A DNA stretch of 63,420 nt from Verrucomicrobiota bacterium (lineage in GTDB: Bacteria; Verrucomicrobiota; Verrucomicrobiia; Opitutales; Intestinicryptomonadaceae), in assembly GCA_023450935.1 (NCBI GenBank), contig JAEXGH010000030.1:1-63420 (forward strand). Reading direction: 5' to 3'. Within the stretch, counting starts at the first letter, position 1; each line of letters begins with the position of its first letter. This document shows, piece after piece, positions 51,905 through 60,233 of the stretch. A program made the position numbers and the translations under genes. The notes below the pieces were generated by a model. It was given only the letters and a program-made list of their open reading frames with translations, made no database searches and had not been told where the DNA came from.

Positions 51905-53080
51905 ATGAATGACAATTCAAAAAGATTTATCGCCGAACATGTGCGCGACTTGCCAAAGTCGGGGATAAGGGAATTTTTCGCAATCGCCGCAACGATGAAA
52001 GACGCAATTTCATTGGGCATAGGCGAGCCCGATTTCGTCACGCCGTGGCATATCAGGGAGGCTGCAATTTTCGCGCTTGAAAACGGCAAAACGTCCTACA
52101 CCGACAACCTCGGCCTGCGTTCGCTCAGAAACGAAATTGCCGATTACGTGGCAAAGACTTTCCGCGTGCAATACGACCCCTCCTGCGAGATTCTGGTGGG
52201 CGTCGGTGTGTCGGAGGTGCTTGATTGTGTCCTGCGCGCAATAATCAACCCCGGCGACAAGGTTATGTATCACGAACCCTGTTTTGTGTCATACGCGCCG
52301 AGCGTAAAGCTTTCGCACGGCGTTCCCGTTGCGGTAAAAACGCGCCCCGAAGACGGCTTCGCGTTCAACGTAGAGGAAGTCAAAAAGGCTTGGACAAAGG
52401 GCTGCAAGGCGATTCTGCTCAACTTCCCCACAAATCCCACGGGCGGCGTCGCAGAGCGTGCGCAGCTTGAGGAGCTTGCGAAGTTCGCCAAAGAAAAGGA
52501 TATGCTTGTAATAAGCGACGAAATTTATTCGGAGCTCACCTACGAAGGAGAACACGTTTCGATTGCGTCGCTCGACGGAATGAAGGAGCGTTGCGTTTTC
52601 CTGCACGGTTTCTCGAAGGCGTTTGCAATGACCGGCTTCAGGATAGGCTATGCCTGCGCTCCGAAGGAAATTATAGAGGGAGCGATGAAGGCGCACCAAT
52701 ACGCCATAATGTGCGCGCCCATTGTCTCGCAGGAGGCGGCGCGGGAGGCTTTGCGCAACGGCAGGAAATCTATGCTGCATATGCGCGAGCAATACCAGAG
52801 CCGCCGCGACTTCATTGTCGGCAAGTTCAACGAAATGGGAATGGACTGCCATTCGCCCAAGGGCACGTTCTATGCTTTCCCGAGTGTCAAACGCTTCGGA
52901 ATGTCGTCGATGGATTTCGCCAAATACATTTTGAACGAGGCCAAAGTGGCCGTGGTCCCCGGGTCGGCGTTCGGCGCGGACGGCGAGGGTTTTGTTCGCG
53001 CAAGCTTTTCCACAAGCTACGAAAATCTCGTGGAGGCGGCGGAGAGAATGAAAACAGCAATAGACAAACTCAATGGCTGA
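51905..53080 (+). CDS. Class I/II pyridoxal-phosphate aminotransferase
   Basis: 391 residues, fold-type I aminotransferase of the aspartate/alanine group. Motifs: IGEPDFVTPWHI (about 38), YTDNLGLRSLRNEIADY (about 64), LNFPTNPTGGV (about 175), SDEIYSELTY (about 207) and PLP lysine K238 in HGFSKAFAMTGFRIGY; Arg in the late VRASFSTSYENL binds the carboxylate. Substrate not readable. Follows an Lrp-type regulator; overlaps der by 8 bases. Confidence 0.93.
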   Translation: MNDNSKRFIAEHVRDLPKSGIREFFAIAATMKDAISLGIGEPDFVTPWHIREAAIFALENGKTSYTDNLGLRSLRNEIADYVAKTFRVQYDPSCEILVGVGVSEVLDCVLRAIINPGDKVMYHEPCFVSYAPSVKLSHGVPVAVKTRPEDGFAFNVEEVKKAWTKGCKAILLNFPTNPTGGVAERAQLEELAKFAKEKDMLVISDEIYSELTYEGEHVSIASLDGMKERCVFLHGFSKAFAMTGFRIGYACAPKEIIEGAMKAHQYAIMCAPIVSQEAAREALRNGRKSMLHMREQYQSRRDFIVGKFNEMGMDCHSPKGTFYAFPSVKRFGMSSMDFAKYILNEAKVAVVPGSAFGADGEGFVRASFSTSYENLVEAAERMKTAIDKLNG

Positions 53081-54485
53081 TTCCCCGAAAAGCATAGCCC
53101 TTGTGGGGCGTCCGAACGTAGGTAAAAGCAGGCTTTTCAACAGGCTTGTGGGGCGGCGCATATCGATTGTCCACGACAAACCGGGCGTTACGCGCGACAT
53201 CGTTGTCGAGCGTCTTTCCGATTCACTCGTTCTCATGGATACCGGCGGCATGGGCGCGACGGAGCAGATGACGGAGCGCGTCATTGCCGACGCCACGAAC
53301 GAGCAGGCGAATTTTGCAATCACCGCCGCCGACACAATAGTTTTCGTGCTCGACCTGCAGACGGGTTTGACGCCGCTGGATTTGGAGATTGCAAAGCTTT
53401 TGCGCGCTTCGGGCAAGGACGTTATTGTGGCGGTGAACAAAGTCGATTTGCCCCAGCACGAAGACCTTTCGGGCGAGTTCTATTCGCTCGGCTTTAAAAA
53501 CGTGGTGGAGCTTTCCGCCGAACACGGCTACGGGGTGGATTCGCTCGTTTCGCTTATCGAGCAAAAATACGGAGCCATAAACACCGCCGCCCCCGACGAG
53601 GGCGCGGACCGCGTAAAAATCTGCGTTGCGGGGCGTCCGAACGTTGGGAAAAGCTCGATAATAAACAGGCTGCTTGGCGAAAAACGCCTGATTGTAAGCG
53701 ACGTCGCGGGCACCACCCGCGACAGTGTCCGTTGCGATATCGACGTTCCCGTCAAGAACGGCGAGCCAATGCGGTTGCGCCTTTACGATACCGCGGGGCT
53801 GCGGCTGAAGCGTAAAACGAATACCTCGCTCGACTACCTGTCGTCGCTGCGCACGCGCAAGGCGATGTCGGTTTGCGATGTCGTGTTTTTGGTAATCGAC
53901 GCAATGGGCGGAGTTTCCGAGCTCGACAAACGCCTCGCCGGCGAGATAGCCGCGGCGGGCGCGTCAACGATTGTCGTGGTCAACAAATGGGACTACGCTG
54001 TCGAGACGTTCGCAAAATCTACGGTAGGCAAATACAAGGATTTGCGGGAATTCGGCAAAAGCTTCGAAGACGCTATCCGCGCGGAACTGCCGTCAATCGG
54101 TTCTTCGCGCATATACTTCGTTTCGGCCAAAGACAACGACGGTATCGACAAACTTCCCGCCGCCGCATTCAGGCTTTTCGAAAAAGCGAACGCGCCCGTT
54201 TCAACGGGGAGGCTCAATTCGATAGTCAAAAAACTTACCGAAGAAAATCCGCCGCGCTACGTTTCGGGCAAGCGGTTTAAAATCTACTATTGCGTGAAAA
54301 TAGCGTCGCGCCCGTGGACGGTGCGCATGTATTGCAACAAGGCGGAGGCTCTTACGCATACCTACCGCAGGTATCTTGCAAACGGCATTCGCGACGCCCT
54401 CAATCTCGGCGGGGTGTCGGTGAATTTGGAGCTTGTGGGCAAAGTTTCGCAGACGGTGGAAGAGCGTTTGGAAAAGAAAAAATGA
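53073..54485 (+). CDS. der: Ribosome-assembly GTPase Der (EngA)
   Basis: 470 residues with two G domains: first, LVGRPNVGKSRLFNRL (about 10), DTGG (about 56) and NKVD (about 127); second, VAGRPNVGKSSIINRL (about 189), DTAG (about 236) and NKWD (about 306), followed by the KH-like domain with PPRYVSGKRFKIYYCVK. Needed for 50S maturation. Overlaps the aminotransferase at its start and fmt by 4 bases at its end. Confidence 0.97.
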   Translation: MADSPKSIALVGRPNVGKSRLFNRLVGRRISIVHDKPGVTRDIVVERLSDSLVLMDTGGMGATEQMTERVIADATNEQANFAITAADTIVFVLDLQTGLTPLDLEIAKLLRASGKDVIVAVNKVDLPQHEDLSGEFYSLGFKNVVELSAEHGYGVDSLVSLIEQKYGAINTAAPDEGADRVKICVAGRPNVGKSSIINRLLGEKRLIVSDVAGTTRDSVRCDIDVPVKNGEPMRLRLYDTAGLRLKRKTNTSLDYLSSLRTRKAMSVCDVVFLVIDAMGGVSELDKRLAGEIAAAGASTIVVVNKWDYAVETFAKSTVGKYKDLREFGKSFEDAIRAELPSIGSSRIYFVSAKDNDGIDKLPAAAFRLFEKANAPVSTGRLNSIVKKLTEENPPRYVSGKRFKIYYCVKIASRPWTVRMYCNKAEALTHTYRRYLANGIRDALNLGGVSVNLELVGKVSQTVEERLEKKK

Positions 54486-55429
54486 AGATAGCTTTCATGG
54501 CAAGCGACCCAATCGCCCTCAAGCCGATTGAGTTTCTGCGCGGCGCGCACGAACTTGTATGCGTGGTCAGCAATCCTGATAAACCGAAGGGCAGGGGTAA
54601 AAAACTTTCGCCCAACGAAGTCTCCCAGTGGGCATTGGACAACGGCGTGGAGCTGTTGCGCCCCGAAAAAAAACCGACCGACGCCGACGTTGCGCGCCTG
54701 CGCGAACTGGGCGCGGAGTTGATTGTCGTGATGGCATACGGCTGCATTTTGAAGGACAACGTCCTCAAATACGGGAAGTATCCGTGTCTTAATCTGCACG
54801 CGTCGCTGTTGCCCGAATTGCGGGGGGCGTCGCCGATTGAAACGGCAATCGCACTCGGCAAAAAGCGCACGGGCGTTTCGCTTATGGCCGTTTCGCCCGC
54901 CATGGACGAAGGCGACGTTGCCGACGCGGAGACCGTTGAAATTTCCGATTCTGATAACGCCGGGACACTGCGCGAAAAAATTTCCGCCGCGTCCGTAGAA
55001 CTTCTCAAACGCGATTTACCGTTGTTGGAATGCGGTCGGTTGCGCTGGATTCCGCAGGATTCCAAGCGCGCTACATACGCGCGCAAGCTTTCCAAAGCCG
55101 ATATGTTTTTGAATTTTTCCAATCCGGCCACGGTTTTACGCGACAGAATACGCGCCTTCGGAGCGGGCATTTTCACATACGGCAACGACACCGTAAAAAT
55201 TTTCGACGTTTCCGCGGAAAATCCCGAACGCGAATTTTCCGACTTCGGGCGCGTTTTGTCGGCCGACTCGGACGGCCTGAAAATAGCGTGTTCGCGCGGG
55301 GTGCTTGCGGCGCGGACTCTCCAGAAACCGTGTTCGAAAATTTTGTCGGCGCGCGATTTTTTTGCGGGATACGTCATAGAAAAAAACAGTATTCTACAAA
55401 GCGCGGAAAATTTACCTTTGCTTAAATAA
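54482..55429 (+). CDS. fmt: Methionyl-tRNA formyltransferase
   Basis: 315 residues from the ATG at 54482 that overlaps the der stop (ATGA); an in-frame upstream reading inside der is rejected. Formyltransferase domain with VVMAYGCIL (about 80) and LNLHASLLPELRGASPI (about 100, catalytic Asn-His with the SLLP tetrahydrofolate motif) and MDEGDVA (Asp, about 142); C-terminal OB-like tRNA-binding domain (about 205-315). Formylates initiator Met-tRNA. No def gene is adjacent. Confidence 0.95.
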   Translation: MKIAFMASDPIALKPIEFLRGAHELVCVVSNPDKPKGRGKKLSPNEVSQWALDNGVELLRPEKKPTDADVARLRELGAELIVVMAYGCILKDNVLKYGKYPCLNLHASLLPELRGASPIETAIALGKKRTGVSLMAVSPAMDEGDVADAETVEISDSDNAGTLREKISAASVELLKRDLPLLECGRLRWIPQDSKRATYARKLSKADMFLNFSNPATVLRDRIRAFGAGIFTYGNDTVKIFDVSAENPEREFSDFGRVLSADSDGLKIACSRGVLAARTLQKPCSKILSARDFFAGYVIEKNSILQSAENLPLLK

Positions 55430-55446
55430 AAAAATGTTTTTTTGTG

Positions 55447-55474
55447 TTGCAAAAAAAAGACGACGAGTGATACT
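55447..55474 (+). promoter_or_regulatory. Probable promoter in the fmt-histone gap
   Basis: -35 TTGCAA (55447-55452), 16-base spacer, -10 GATACT (55469-55474). This would give a leader of about 230 bases before the histone-like gene at 55710. The leader has no reading frame I trust (an 80-codon frame at 55442 is dismissed). Confidence 0.4.
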
Positions 55475-55709
55475 CTACTTAAAGTAAGACGGAAGTATCG
55501 TTATTGTTTAGCGCAGATGATGTTAAAATATATTCCAGAAGCAACACCGACGCCGATTCGCAGAACACGGCGCAGCGCATTGTCTTGTAGGGGCTTTTAT
55601 TCGCTTCCAGATTTTTTCTTTTCCGAAAAGTATTTCATTGAAAAATCCCTCTTTCCGATTTGTCGGAGGGGAGGGCAATGTTAACTAAACCACAAAAGAA
55701 ATAAATAAT

Positions 55710-56033
55710 ATGGCAACAAAAACAGTAGCAAAGAAAGCTCCCGCAAAGAAGGCGGTAGCAAAAAAAGCTCCCGCGAAAAAGGCGGTAGCAAAGAAGGCCC
55801 CGGCCAAGAAGGTTGCGGCAAAAAAAGCTCCCGCGAAAAAGGCTGCGGCAAAGAAAGCACCCGCAAAGAAGGCGGTTGCCAAGAAGGCTGCTCCCGCGAA
55901 AAAGGCTGAGGTAAAAAAAGCCGTCGCCGCAAAGAAGTCATGTTGCTGCAAGAAGTCGGCTTGCGAAAAAAAGCCCTGCGAAAAAAAGCCCTGCGCTAAA
56001 AAGTCCTGCGCTAAAAAATCCTGCAAGAAATAA
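55710..56033 (+). CDS. Histone H1-like lysine/alanine/proline-rich protein with cysteine-rich tail
   Basis: 107 residues. Residues 1-70 are tandem KKAPAKKAVA-type repeats, like the C-terminal tail of histone H1 and the chlamydial Hc1/Hc2 and bacterial AlgP-like proteins, which bind and compact DNA without fixed fold. Residues 74-107 change to short Cys-Lys units (SCCCKKSACEKKPCEKKPC and on) with nine or so Cys. The tail could bind metal, form disulfides or sense redox; this is inference. Preceded by a long leader; a terminator follows 15 bases after the stop. Near-perfect codon repeats suggest copy-number change by slippage. Confidence 0.88.
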   Translation: MATKTVAKKAPAKKAVAKKAPAKKAVAKKAPAKKVAAKKAPAKKAAAKKAPAKKAVAKKAAPAKKAEVKKAVAAKKSCCCKKSACEKKPCEKKPCAKKSCAKKSCKK

Positions 56034-56048
56034 ATTTTATTTTTTGTG

Positions 56049-56079
56049 CGCGTCGCCCGCAAGGCGGCGCGTTTTTTTT
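56049..56079 (+). terminator. Terminator after the histone-like gene
   Basis: A 9-bp stem CGCGTCGCC/GGCGGCGCG (one G-T), loop CGCAA, then eight T. Confidence 0.9.
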
Positions 56080-56117
56080 GCGCCGTTTCAATGCGTGTTT
56101 TTCTTTCCGCCTTCCGC

Positions 56118-56147
56118 AAAAAAAAGCGGGACGCAAACGCGCCCCGC
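56118..56147 (-). terminator. Terminator after potD
   Basis: Minus strand: GCGGGGCGC, loop GTTT, GCGTCCCGC (one G-T), then eight T, 22 bases past the potD stop. It faces the histone terminator. Confidence 0.88.
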
Positions 56148-56168
56148 CGTATTCGAAAAACTTCCACG

Positions 56169-57206
56169 TTAATTGAGGTCCTTTTTGATTTCCTCCCAGA
56201 CTTCGATAAACTTTTTGTTTTCGTCGCCCATATCCTTGATGAATTCTCCCTTCTTGTAGAGGAAAGAGGGGAACACTTTTTCGACGTCGAAATCCTTTAG
56301 GTATTTTTTCGCCGCGGGAACGGGAGCAAAGTAGCAGGTATACTCCATATTCTTTGCAGCGTTTTTGGGGTCGAGAATGAAGTTGATGAACTTGTAGGCG
56401 AGGTCTTTGTTTCCCGCGCTTACGGGGATTACAAAGTCGTCGCACGAAACAGAAACGCCTTCTTTCGGGGCGAAAAGGTCGATGTGCTTCTGCTCCTTGA
56501 CTATTTGCAGAACGTCGCCGCTGTAGCCCTGCGCTACGAAAAATTCGTTGCTTGCCAAGCCGTTTTTATAGCTTTCGTTGTCGAATTTTGCGAGGTTCTT
56601 TTTCCAATTGAGTATAACTTCCTTCGCCTGTTGCAAAGCCTGTTTGTCGGTGCAATTCATTCCCTTGCCTACCATAAAAAGACCCGCGCCGATTGTTTCG
56701 CGCATGTCGTCAAGAAGCGTCATTCTGCCTTTGAGGTCGCTTCTTTCGAATATCTTCCACGACTTTTCGATGTCGCCTACTTTGTTCTTGTTGTAGGCAA
56801 TACAGGTGTAGCCGAGCAGATACGGCACACTGTATTCCATTTTCTTGTCGTAGGCGAGCCCCTCTAGATACGCCTTGTCCACAAGTCTGGAGTTTTCCAT
56901 CTTCGACAGGTCGAGCTTTTCGACGAGTTTTTTCTCATACATAAGCTTGGCCATATAGCTTGTGGGCGTTATGATATCGTAGCCCTTCGCCCCCGCGCTC
57001 AACTTGGAGAACATTGACTCGTTGGAGTCGAAAGTGTCTATCTGAACTTCGCAGTTATACTGCTTTTCGAATTCGGCAATCAACTCTTCGTCGATATAGT
57101 CCGACCAAGTGAATATGTGCAACTTGGGTTTGGAAGGTCCGCACCCTACAATTAGCGTCGAGAGCAACAGCGCGATGCCCGTGAGTGTTCTTTTTATTAT
57201 TTTCAT
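56169..57206 (-). CDS. potD: Spermidine/putrescine-binding lipoprotein
   Basis: 345 residues with lipoprotein signal (LLSTLIVGCGPS, Cys22). Periplasmic solute-binding protein of the PotD/PotF type: LHIFTWSDYIDEELIAEFEK (about 29), YDIITPTSYMAKLMYEKKL (about 76), LGYTCIAYNKNKV (about 131), and CDDFVIPVSAGNKDLAYKFINFI (about 264). Acidic and aromatic residues in these stretches fit polyamine binding. Last gene of potABCD, 24 bases after potC. Confidence 0.93.
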   Translation of the reverse strand: MKIIKRTLTGIALLLSTLIVGCGPSKPKLHIFTWSDYIDEELIAEFEKQYNCEVQIDTFDSNESMFSKLSAGAKGYDIITPTSYMAKLMYEKKLVEKLDLSKMENSRLVDKAYLEGLAYDKKMEYSVPYLLGYTCIAYNKNKVGDIEKSWKIFERSDLKGRMTLLDDMRETIGAGLFMVGKGMNCTDKQALQQAKEVILNWKKNLAKFDNESYKNGLASNEFFVAQGYSGDVLQIVKEQKHIDLFAPKEGVSVSCDDFVIPVSAGNKDLAYKFINFILDPKNAAKNMEYTCYFAPVPAAKKYLKDFDVEKVFPSFLYKKGEFIKDMGDENKKFIEVWEEIKKDLN

Positions 57207-57230
57207 TTGTTTGGTTTTTGTATGGATTAT

Positions 57231-58013
57231 TTACGCGTCTTTTTTACGCATTATCAGGTTGCCCAAAATCGCCACGCTAAAAGTTACAGCCATAAAAACA
57301 ACCGACAACGCATTGATGATTGCCAGCGGACCGTGTTTCATCATACTGTAGACTTTGACGGGCAAAGTTGTGCTTCCGGGGCCCCCCACGAAGAAGGTAA
57401 CCACGAAATCGTCCATAGACAGCGTGAATGCCATCATTGCTCCCGCCACTATTCCGGGGAGAAGCAGCGGCAAAATTATCTTCAAAAATATGCGCGTCGA
57501 ACTCGCGCCCAAATCCTGCGCGGCTTGGATTAAGTTGAAATCGAAATCCTGCAGGCGCGCAAGCACCGTGAACGCCACAAAGCTCACGCAGAATGTTATG
57601 TGCGCCATGATGACCGTCGCCAAGCCGAGGTCGATTTTAAGGCTCACGAACATCAGCAGCAGGCTTATGCCCATGAGGACGTCGGGAATTACCAGCGGCG
57701 CGTAGATAAGTCCGTAGTGGAGCTTTTGCATATTGCTGCGCTTGTATGCGTTGAGCACCCACGCGGCAAGCGTCCCGATAACCGTCGAAAACAGGGTTGC
57801 GACGGCCGCCACAAACAGCGTGTTCATCGTGGCGTTTATGACGGCGTGGTCTTTGAACAGCGCCTCATACCACTTCAGTGAAAATCCCGCCCACTTGCCG
57901 CCGAAGCGCGAAGAGTTAAACGACATCGCAACCAAAGTCGCAATCGGCAGATACATGAAGACAATCACGACTATCGTAATTATCAGCGATGTGAATCTTG
58001 AATTGCACTTCAT
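57231..58013 (-). CDS. potC: Polyamine ABC transporter permease PotC
   Basis: 260 residues from an ATG at 58013 that overlaps the potB stop by 4 bases; an in-frame extension inside potB is rejected. Six membrane helices and the permease EAA-type loop QAAQDLGASSTRIFLKIILP (about 160), which docks on the ATPase. FTLSMDDFVVTFFVGGPG is typical of PotC. Confidence 0.94.
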   Translation of the reverse strand: MKCNSRFTSLIITIVVIVFMYLPIATLVAMSFNSSRFGGKWAGFSLKWYEALFKDHAVINATMNTLFVAAVATLFSTVIGTLAAWVLNAYKRSNMQKLHYGLIYAPLVIPDVLMGISLLLMFVSLKIDLGLATVIMAHITFCVSFVAFTVLARLQDFDFNLIQAAQDLGASSTRIFLKIILPLLLPGIVAGAMMAFTLSMDDFVVTFFVGGPGSTTLPVKVYSMMKHGPLAIINALSVVFMAVTFSVAILGNLIMRKKDA

Positions 58014-58927
58014 TTCGAAATCCCCCTCGCCGCGTTTTTGACGCCCGAGCTCGGGCGCGACAGCATCTTTTGTTTGAGCATTGCAAACACAATCGGAATC
58101 GTGATTATCAGCGAAAGCAGCGCAGCCAACGCCGCCGCCTCTGGCAGGTTTCTGTATGCTGAAGCGCGTATGGCTATTTTGTTGCCGAGCATTTCTCCGT
58201 TTATGCCTCCCACCAAGTCGGGAATTGCGTAAGAGCCCATCGCGGGGATAAACACCACCAGAATTGCCGTGAAAATTCCGCGCTTTATCCCCGGAATGAA
58301 GACCGAACAAAACGCCTTGAAGCGCGACGCGCCCAAGTCCTGCGCGGCTTCAAGCAGGGAATAGTCGAATTTTTCCGCCGCCGCGTAAATCGGCAGAATC
58401 GCGAACGGCAGGCAGGTGTAGACCGTGACGATTATCACCGCGCCGATATTGTTGAGCAGGAAAACGTCTTCGGGAATTATTCCGAGCGAAATCAGCGACC
58501 TGCGCAAAAAACCCTCGGGGTTCAGCAGTATGCGCCACGCGAAAATTCTTATGAGAAAATTCGTCCAAAGCGGAATTATAACAGCCAGCAGATACCAATA
58601 TCTGTATTTCGGATTCTGCCGCGAAATCCAATACGCCACGGGAACAGAGAGCAGCAGGCATATCGCCGTTACCGCTACGCTCACCCAGATTGTGCGCCAC
58701 AGGACGGAGATATAGTCGGCGCGGAGGACGTTTTTGATTGTTTCGAGCGTCCAAACGTCGCCAATGCCGCCGGTTGAGTCGGCGGTCTTGAACGCTATTG
58801 CGAACACCAAAAGCGACGGTATCAGAAAGAACAGCAACAGCCACAAAATTGAGGGCGTACTCAGCAGTATTTCCGCCAAATTTAGACTCTTTTTCACAGA
58901 GAGCCGAGTTGTAGAGGTGCCGTTCAT
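58010..58927 (-). CDS. potB: Polyamine ABC transporter permease PotB
   Basis: 305 residues, six membrane helices, EAA loop EAAQDLGASRFKAFCSVFIP (about 195) and the region PAMGSYAIPDLVGG, typical of PotB. Seven bases (or so) after potA; overlaps potC. Forms the channel with PotC. Confidence 0.94.
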   Translation of the reverse strand: MNGTSTTRLSVKKSLNLAEILLSTPSILWLLLFFLIPSLLVFAIAFKTADSTGGIGDVWTLETIKNVLRADYISVLWRTIWVSVAVTAICLLLSVPVAYWISRQNPKYRYWYLLAVIIPLWTNFLIRIFAWRILLNPEGFLRRSLISLGIIPEDVFLLNNIGAVIIVTVYTCLPFAILPIYAAAEKFDYSLLEAAQDLGASRFKAFCSVFIPGIKRGIFTAILVVFIPAMGSYAIPDLVGGINGEMLGNKIAIRASAYRNLPEAAALAALLSLIITIPIVFAMLKQKMLSRPSSGVKNAARGISK

Positions 58928-58933
58928 TGCAAG

Positions 58934-60028
58934 CTAATGGGGGTTGTTCGATAATACGCTTACGTCGTCGCGGTGCCAAGCCACCCAAACGTTGTCGCCC
59001 CAAGTGGGCTGTTTGAAGTCAAGCGAGCATCTGTTGTGTTGCATTACTATGTTTATTCTGTGGTCTTTCACGCGCACCCAGTATCTTGTTTGCGCGCCCT
59101 GATAGACGATGTCCTCCACAACGCCCATGCACATATTGAGATTTTCGTTGGGCTTTTTTGCAAATATTGAAAATTTTTCGGGGCGAATGCTCACCGTCAC
59201 CTTCGTGCCGAGCGCGAGCTTTTTCTCGTTATACGACGGAAATTCGCCCAGCCCGAACATATTTATTTTGGAGTATTCGGCGTCTATTGTTTCCGTGGTT
59301 TCGCCGTCGAAGAAGTTTGTGTCGCCGATAAACGACGCCACGAATTTCGTCTTCGGGTTCTCGTAGATTTCCGCGGGCGTGCCTATCTGCTCAATCAGTC
59401 CGTTGTTCATGACGGCGATTCTGTCGCTGAGGCTCATTGCCTCTCCCTGATCGTGCGTGACGTAGATGAATGTGGTGCCAACTTCGTCGTGGATTCGGTC
59501 GAGCTCCAGAAGCATATACTGGCGAAGTTTCAGGTCGAGAGCCGCGAGGGGCTCGTCAAGAAGAAGAAGCTTGGGCTTGTTTATCAACGCGCGCGCTATT
59601 GCAATGCGCTGTTTTTGCCCTCCGCTTATATTTGCGGGCATTCTGTCGGCAAGGTCGCGCAGGCGGATAATTTCGAGCATGTCGTCAACCATTTTGTTTA
59701 CTTGGGCTTCGGGAAGCCCCGCCGTGCGCGGACCGAACGCGATATTATCGCGCACCGACATATGCGGGAAAAGCGCGTAGTTTTGAAAGACTGTATTGAT
59801 TTTTCTTTTGTTCGGGGGAAGGTCTGTAATTTCCGCACCGTCGAGGAAGATTTTCCCGCTGTCGGGTTCTTCAAAACCGCCGATCATTCTAAGAATCGTG
59901 GTTTTTCCGCAGCCGCTGGGCCCGAGCAGGGAGAACACTTCGCCGCGTTTGACATCGAAGCTTACGCCCCTGACAACGTGGTTTTCTCCGAAATGTTTCT
60001 GTAGGTCGTCTAACTCAAAAAAATCCAT
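58934..60028 (-). CDS. potA: Polyamine ABC transporter ATP-binding protein PotA
   Basis: 364 residues: ABC ATPase with Walker A LGPSGCGKTTILRM (about 34), Q-loop, signature NISGGQKQRIAIARAL (about 133), Walker B LLLLDEPLAALD (about 155) and H-loop YVTHDQ, followed by a TOBE regulatory domain (about 280-360). First gene of the unit; the upstream 205-base gap with uxaB holds a long hairpin but no clear promoter box. Confidence 0.95.
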   Translation of the reverse strand: MDFFELDDLQKHFGENHVVRGVSFDVKRGEVFSLLGPSGCGKTTILRMIGGFEEPDSGKIFLDGAEITDLPPNKRKINTVFQNYALFPHMSVRDNIAFGPRTAGLPEAQVNKMVDDMLEIIRLRDLADRMPANISGGQKQRIAIARALINKPKLLLLDEPLAALDLKLRQYMLLELDRIHDEVGTTFIYVTHDQGEAMSLSDRIAVMNNGLIEQIGTPAEIYENPKTKFVASFIGDTNFFDGETTETIDAEYSKINMFGLGEFPSYNEKKLALGTKVTVSIRPEKFSIFAKKPNENLNMCMGVVEDIVYQGAQTRYWVRVKDHRINIVMQHNRCSLDFKQPTWGDNVWVAWHRDDVSVLSNNPH

Positions 60029-60106
60029 TTCTATTTAATGAAAAATTGTCCCTTAAAGAATACCTTTCTCGAAAAAATAAAAGCTTTTTTTTCATTTTTT
60101 TTACAC

Positions 60107-60135
60107 CCCCCGTTTTCGCGCTGCGAAAACGGGGG
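60107..60135. other. Perfect 13-bp hairpin between potA and uxaB
   Basis: CCCCCGTTTTCGC, loop GCT, GCGAAAACGGGGG. It lies between divergent genes, 79 bases from potA and about 100 from uxaB, without a T run on either side, so it is not a simple terminator. It would be in the 5' leader of potA or be a DNA site. Confidence 0.75.
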
Positions 60136-60233
60136 AGCGCGGCGGTATTTTTTTACTTGCTATCCAATACCAAACAATGCCGTTTTTTGCTTGAGTTTTT
60201 CGCTTTCCGCGCGTAGAAAAAACGCCTTAAAAA

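Noticed and set aside
55442..55684. 80-codon frame in the fmt-histone gap
   Set aside because: It begins within the promoter-like boxes; composition is random-looking. A short leader peptide cannot be excluded.
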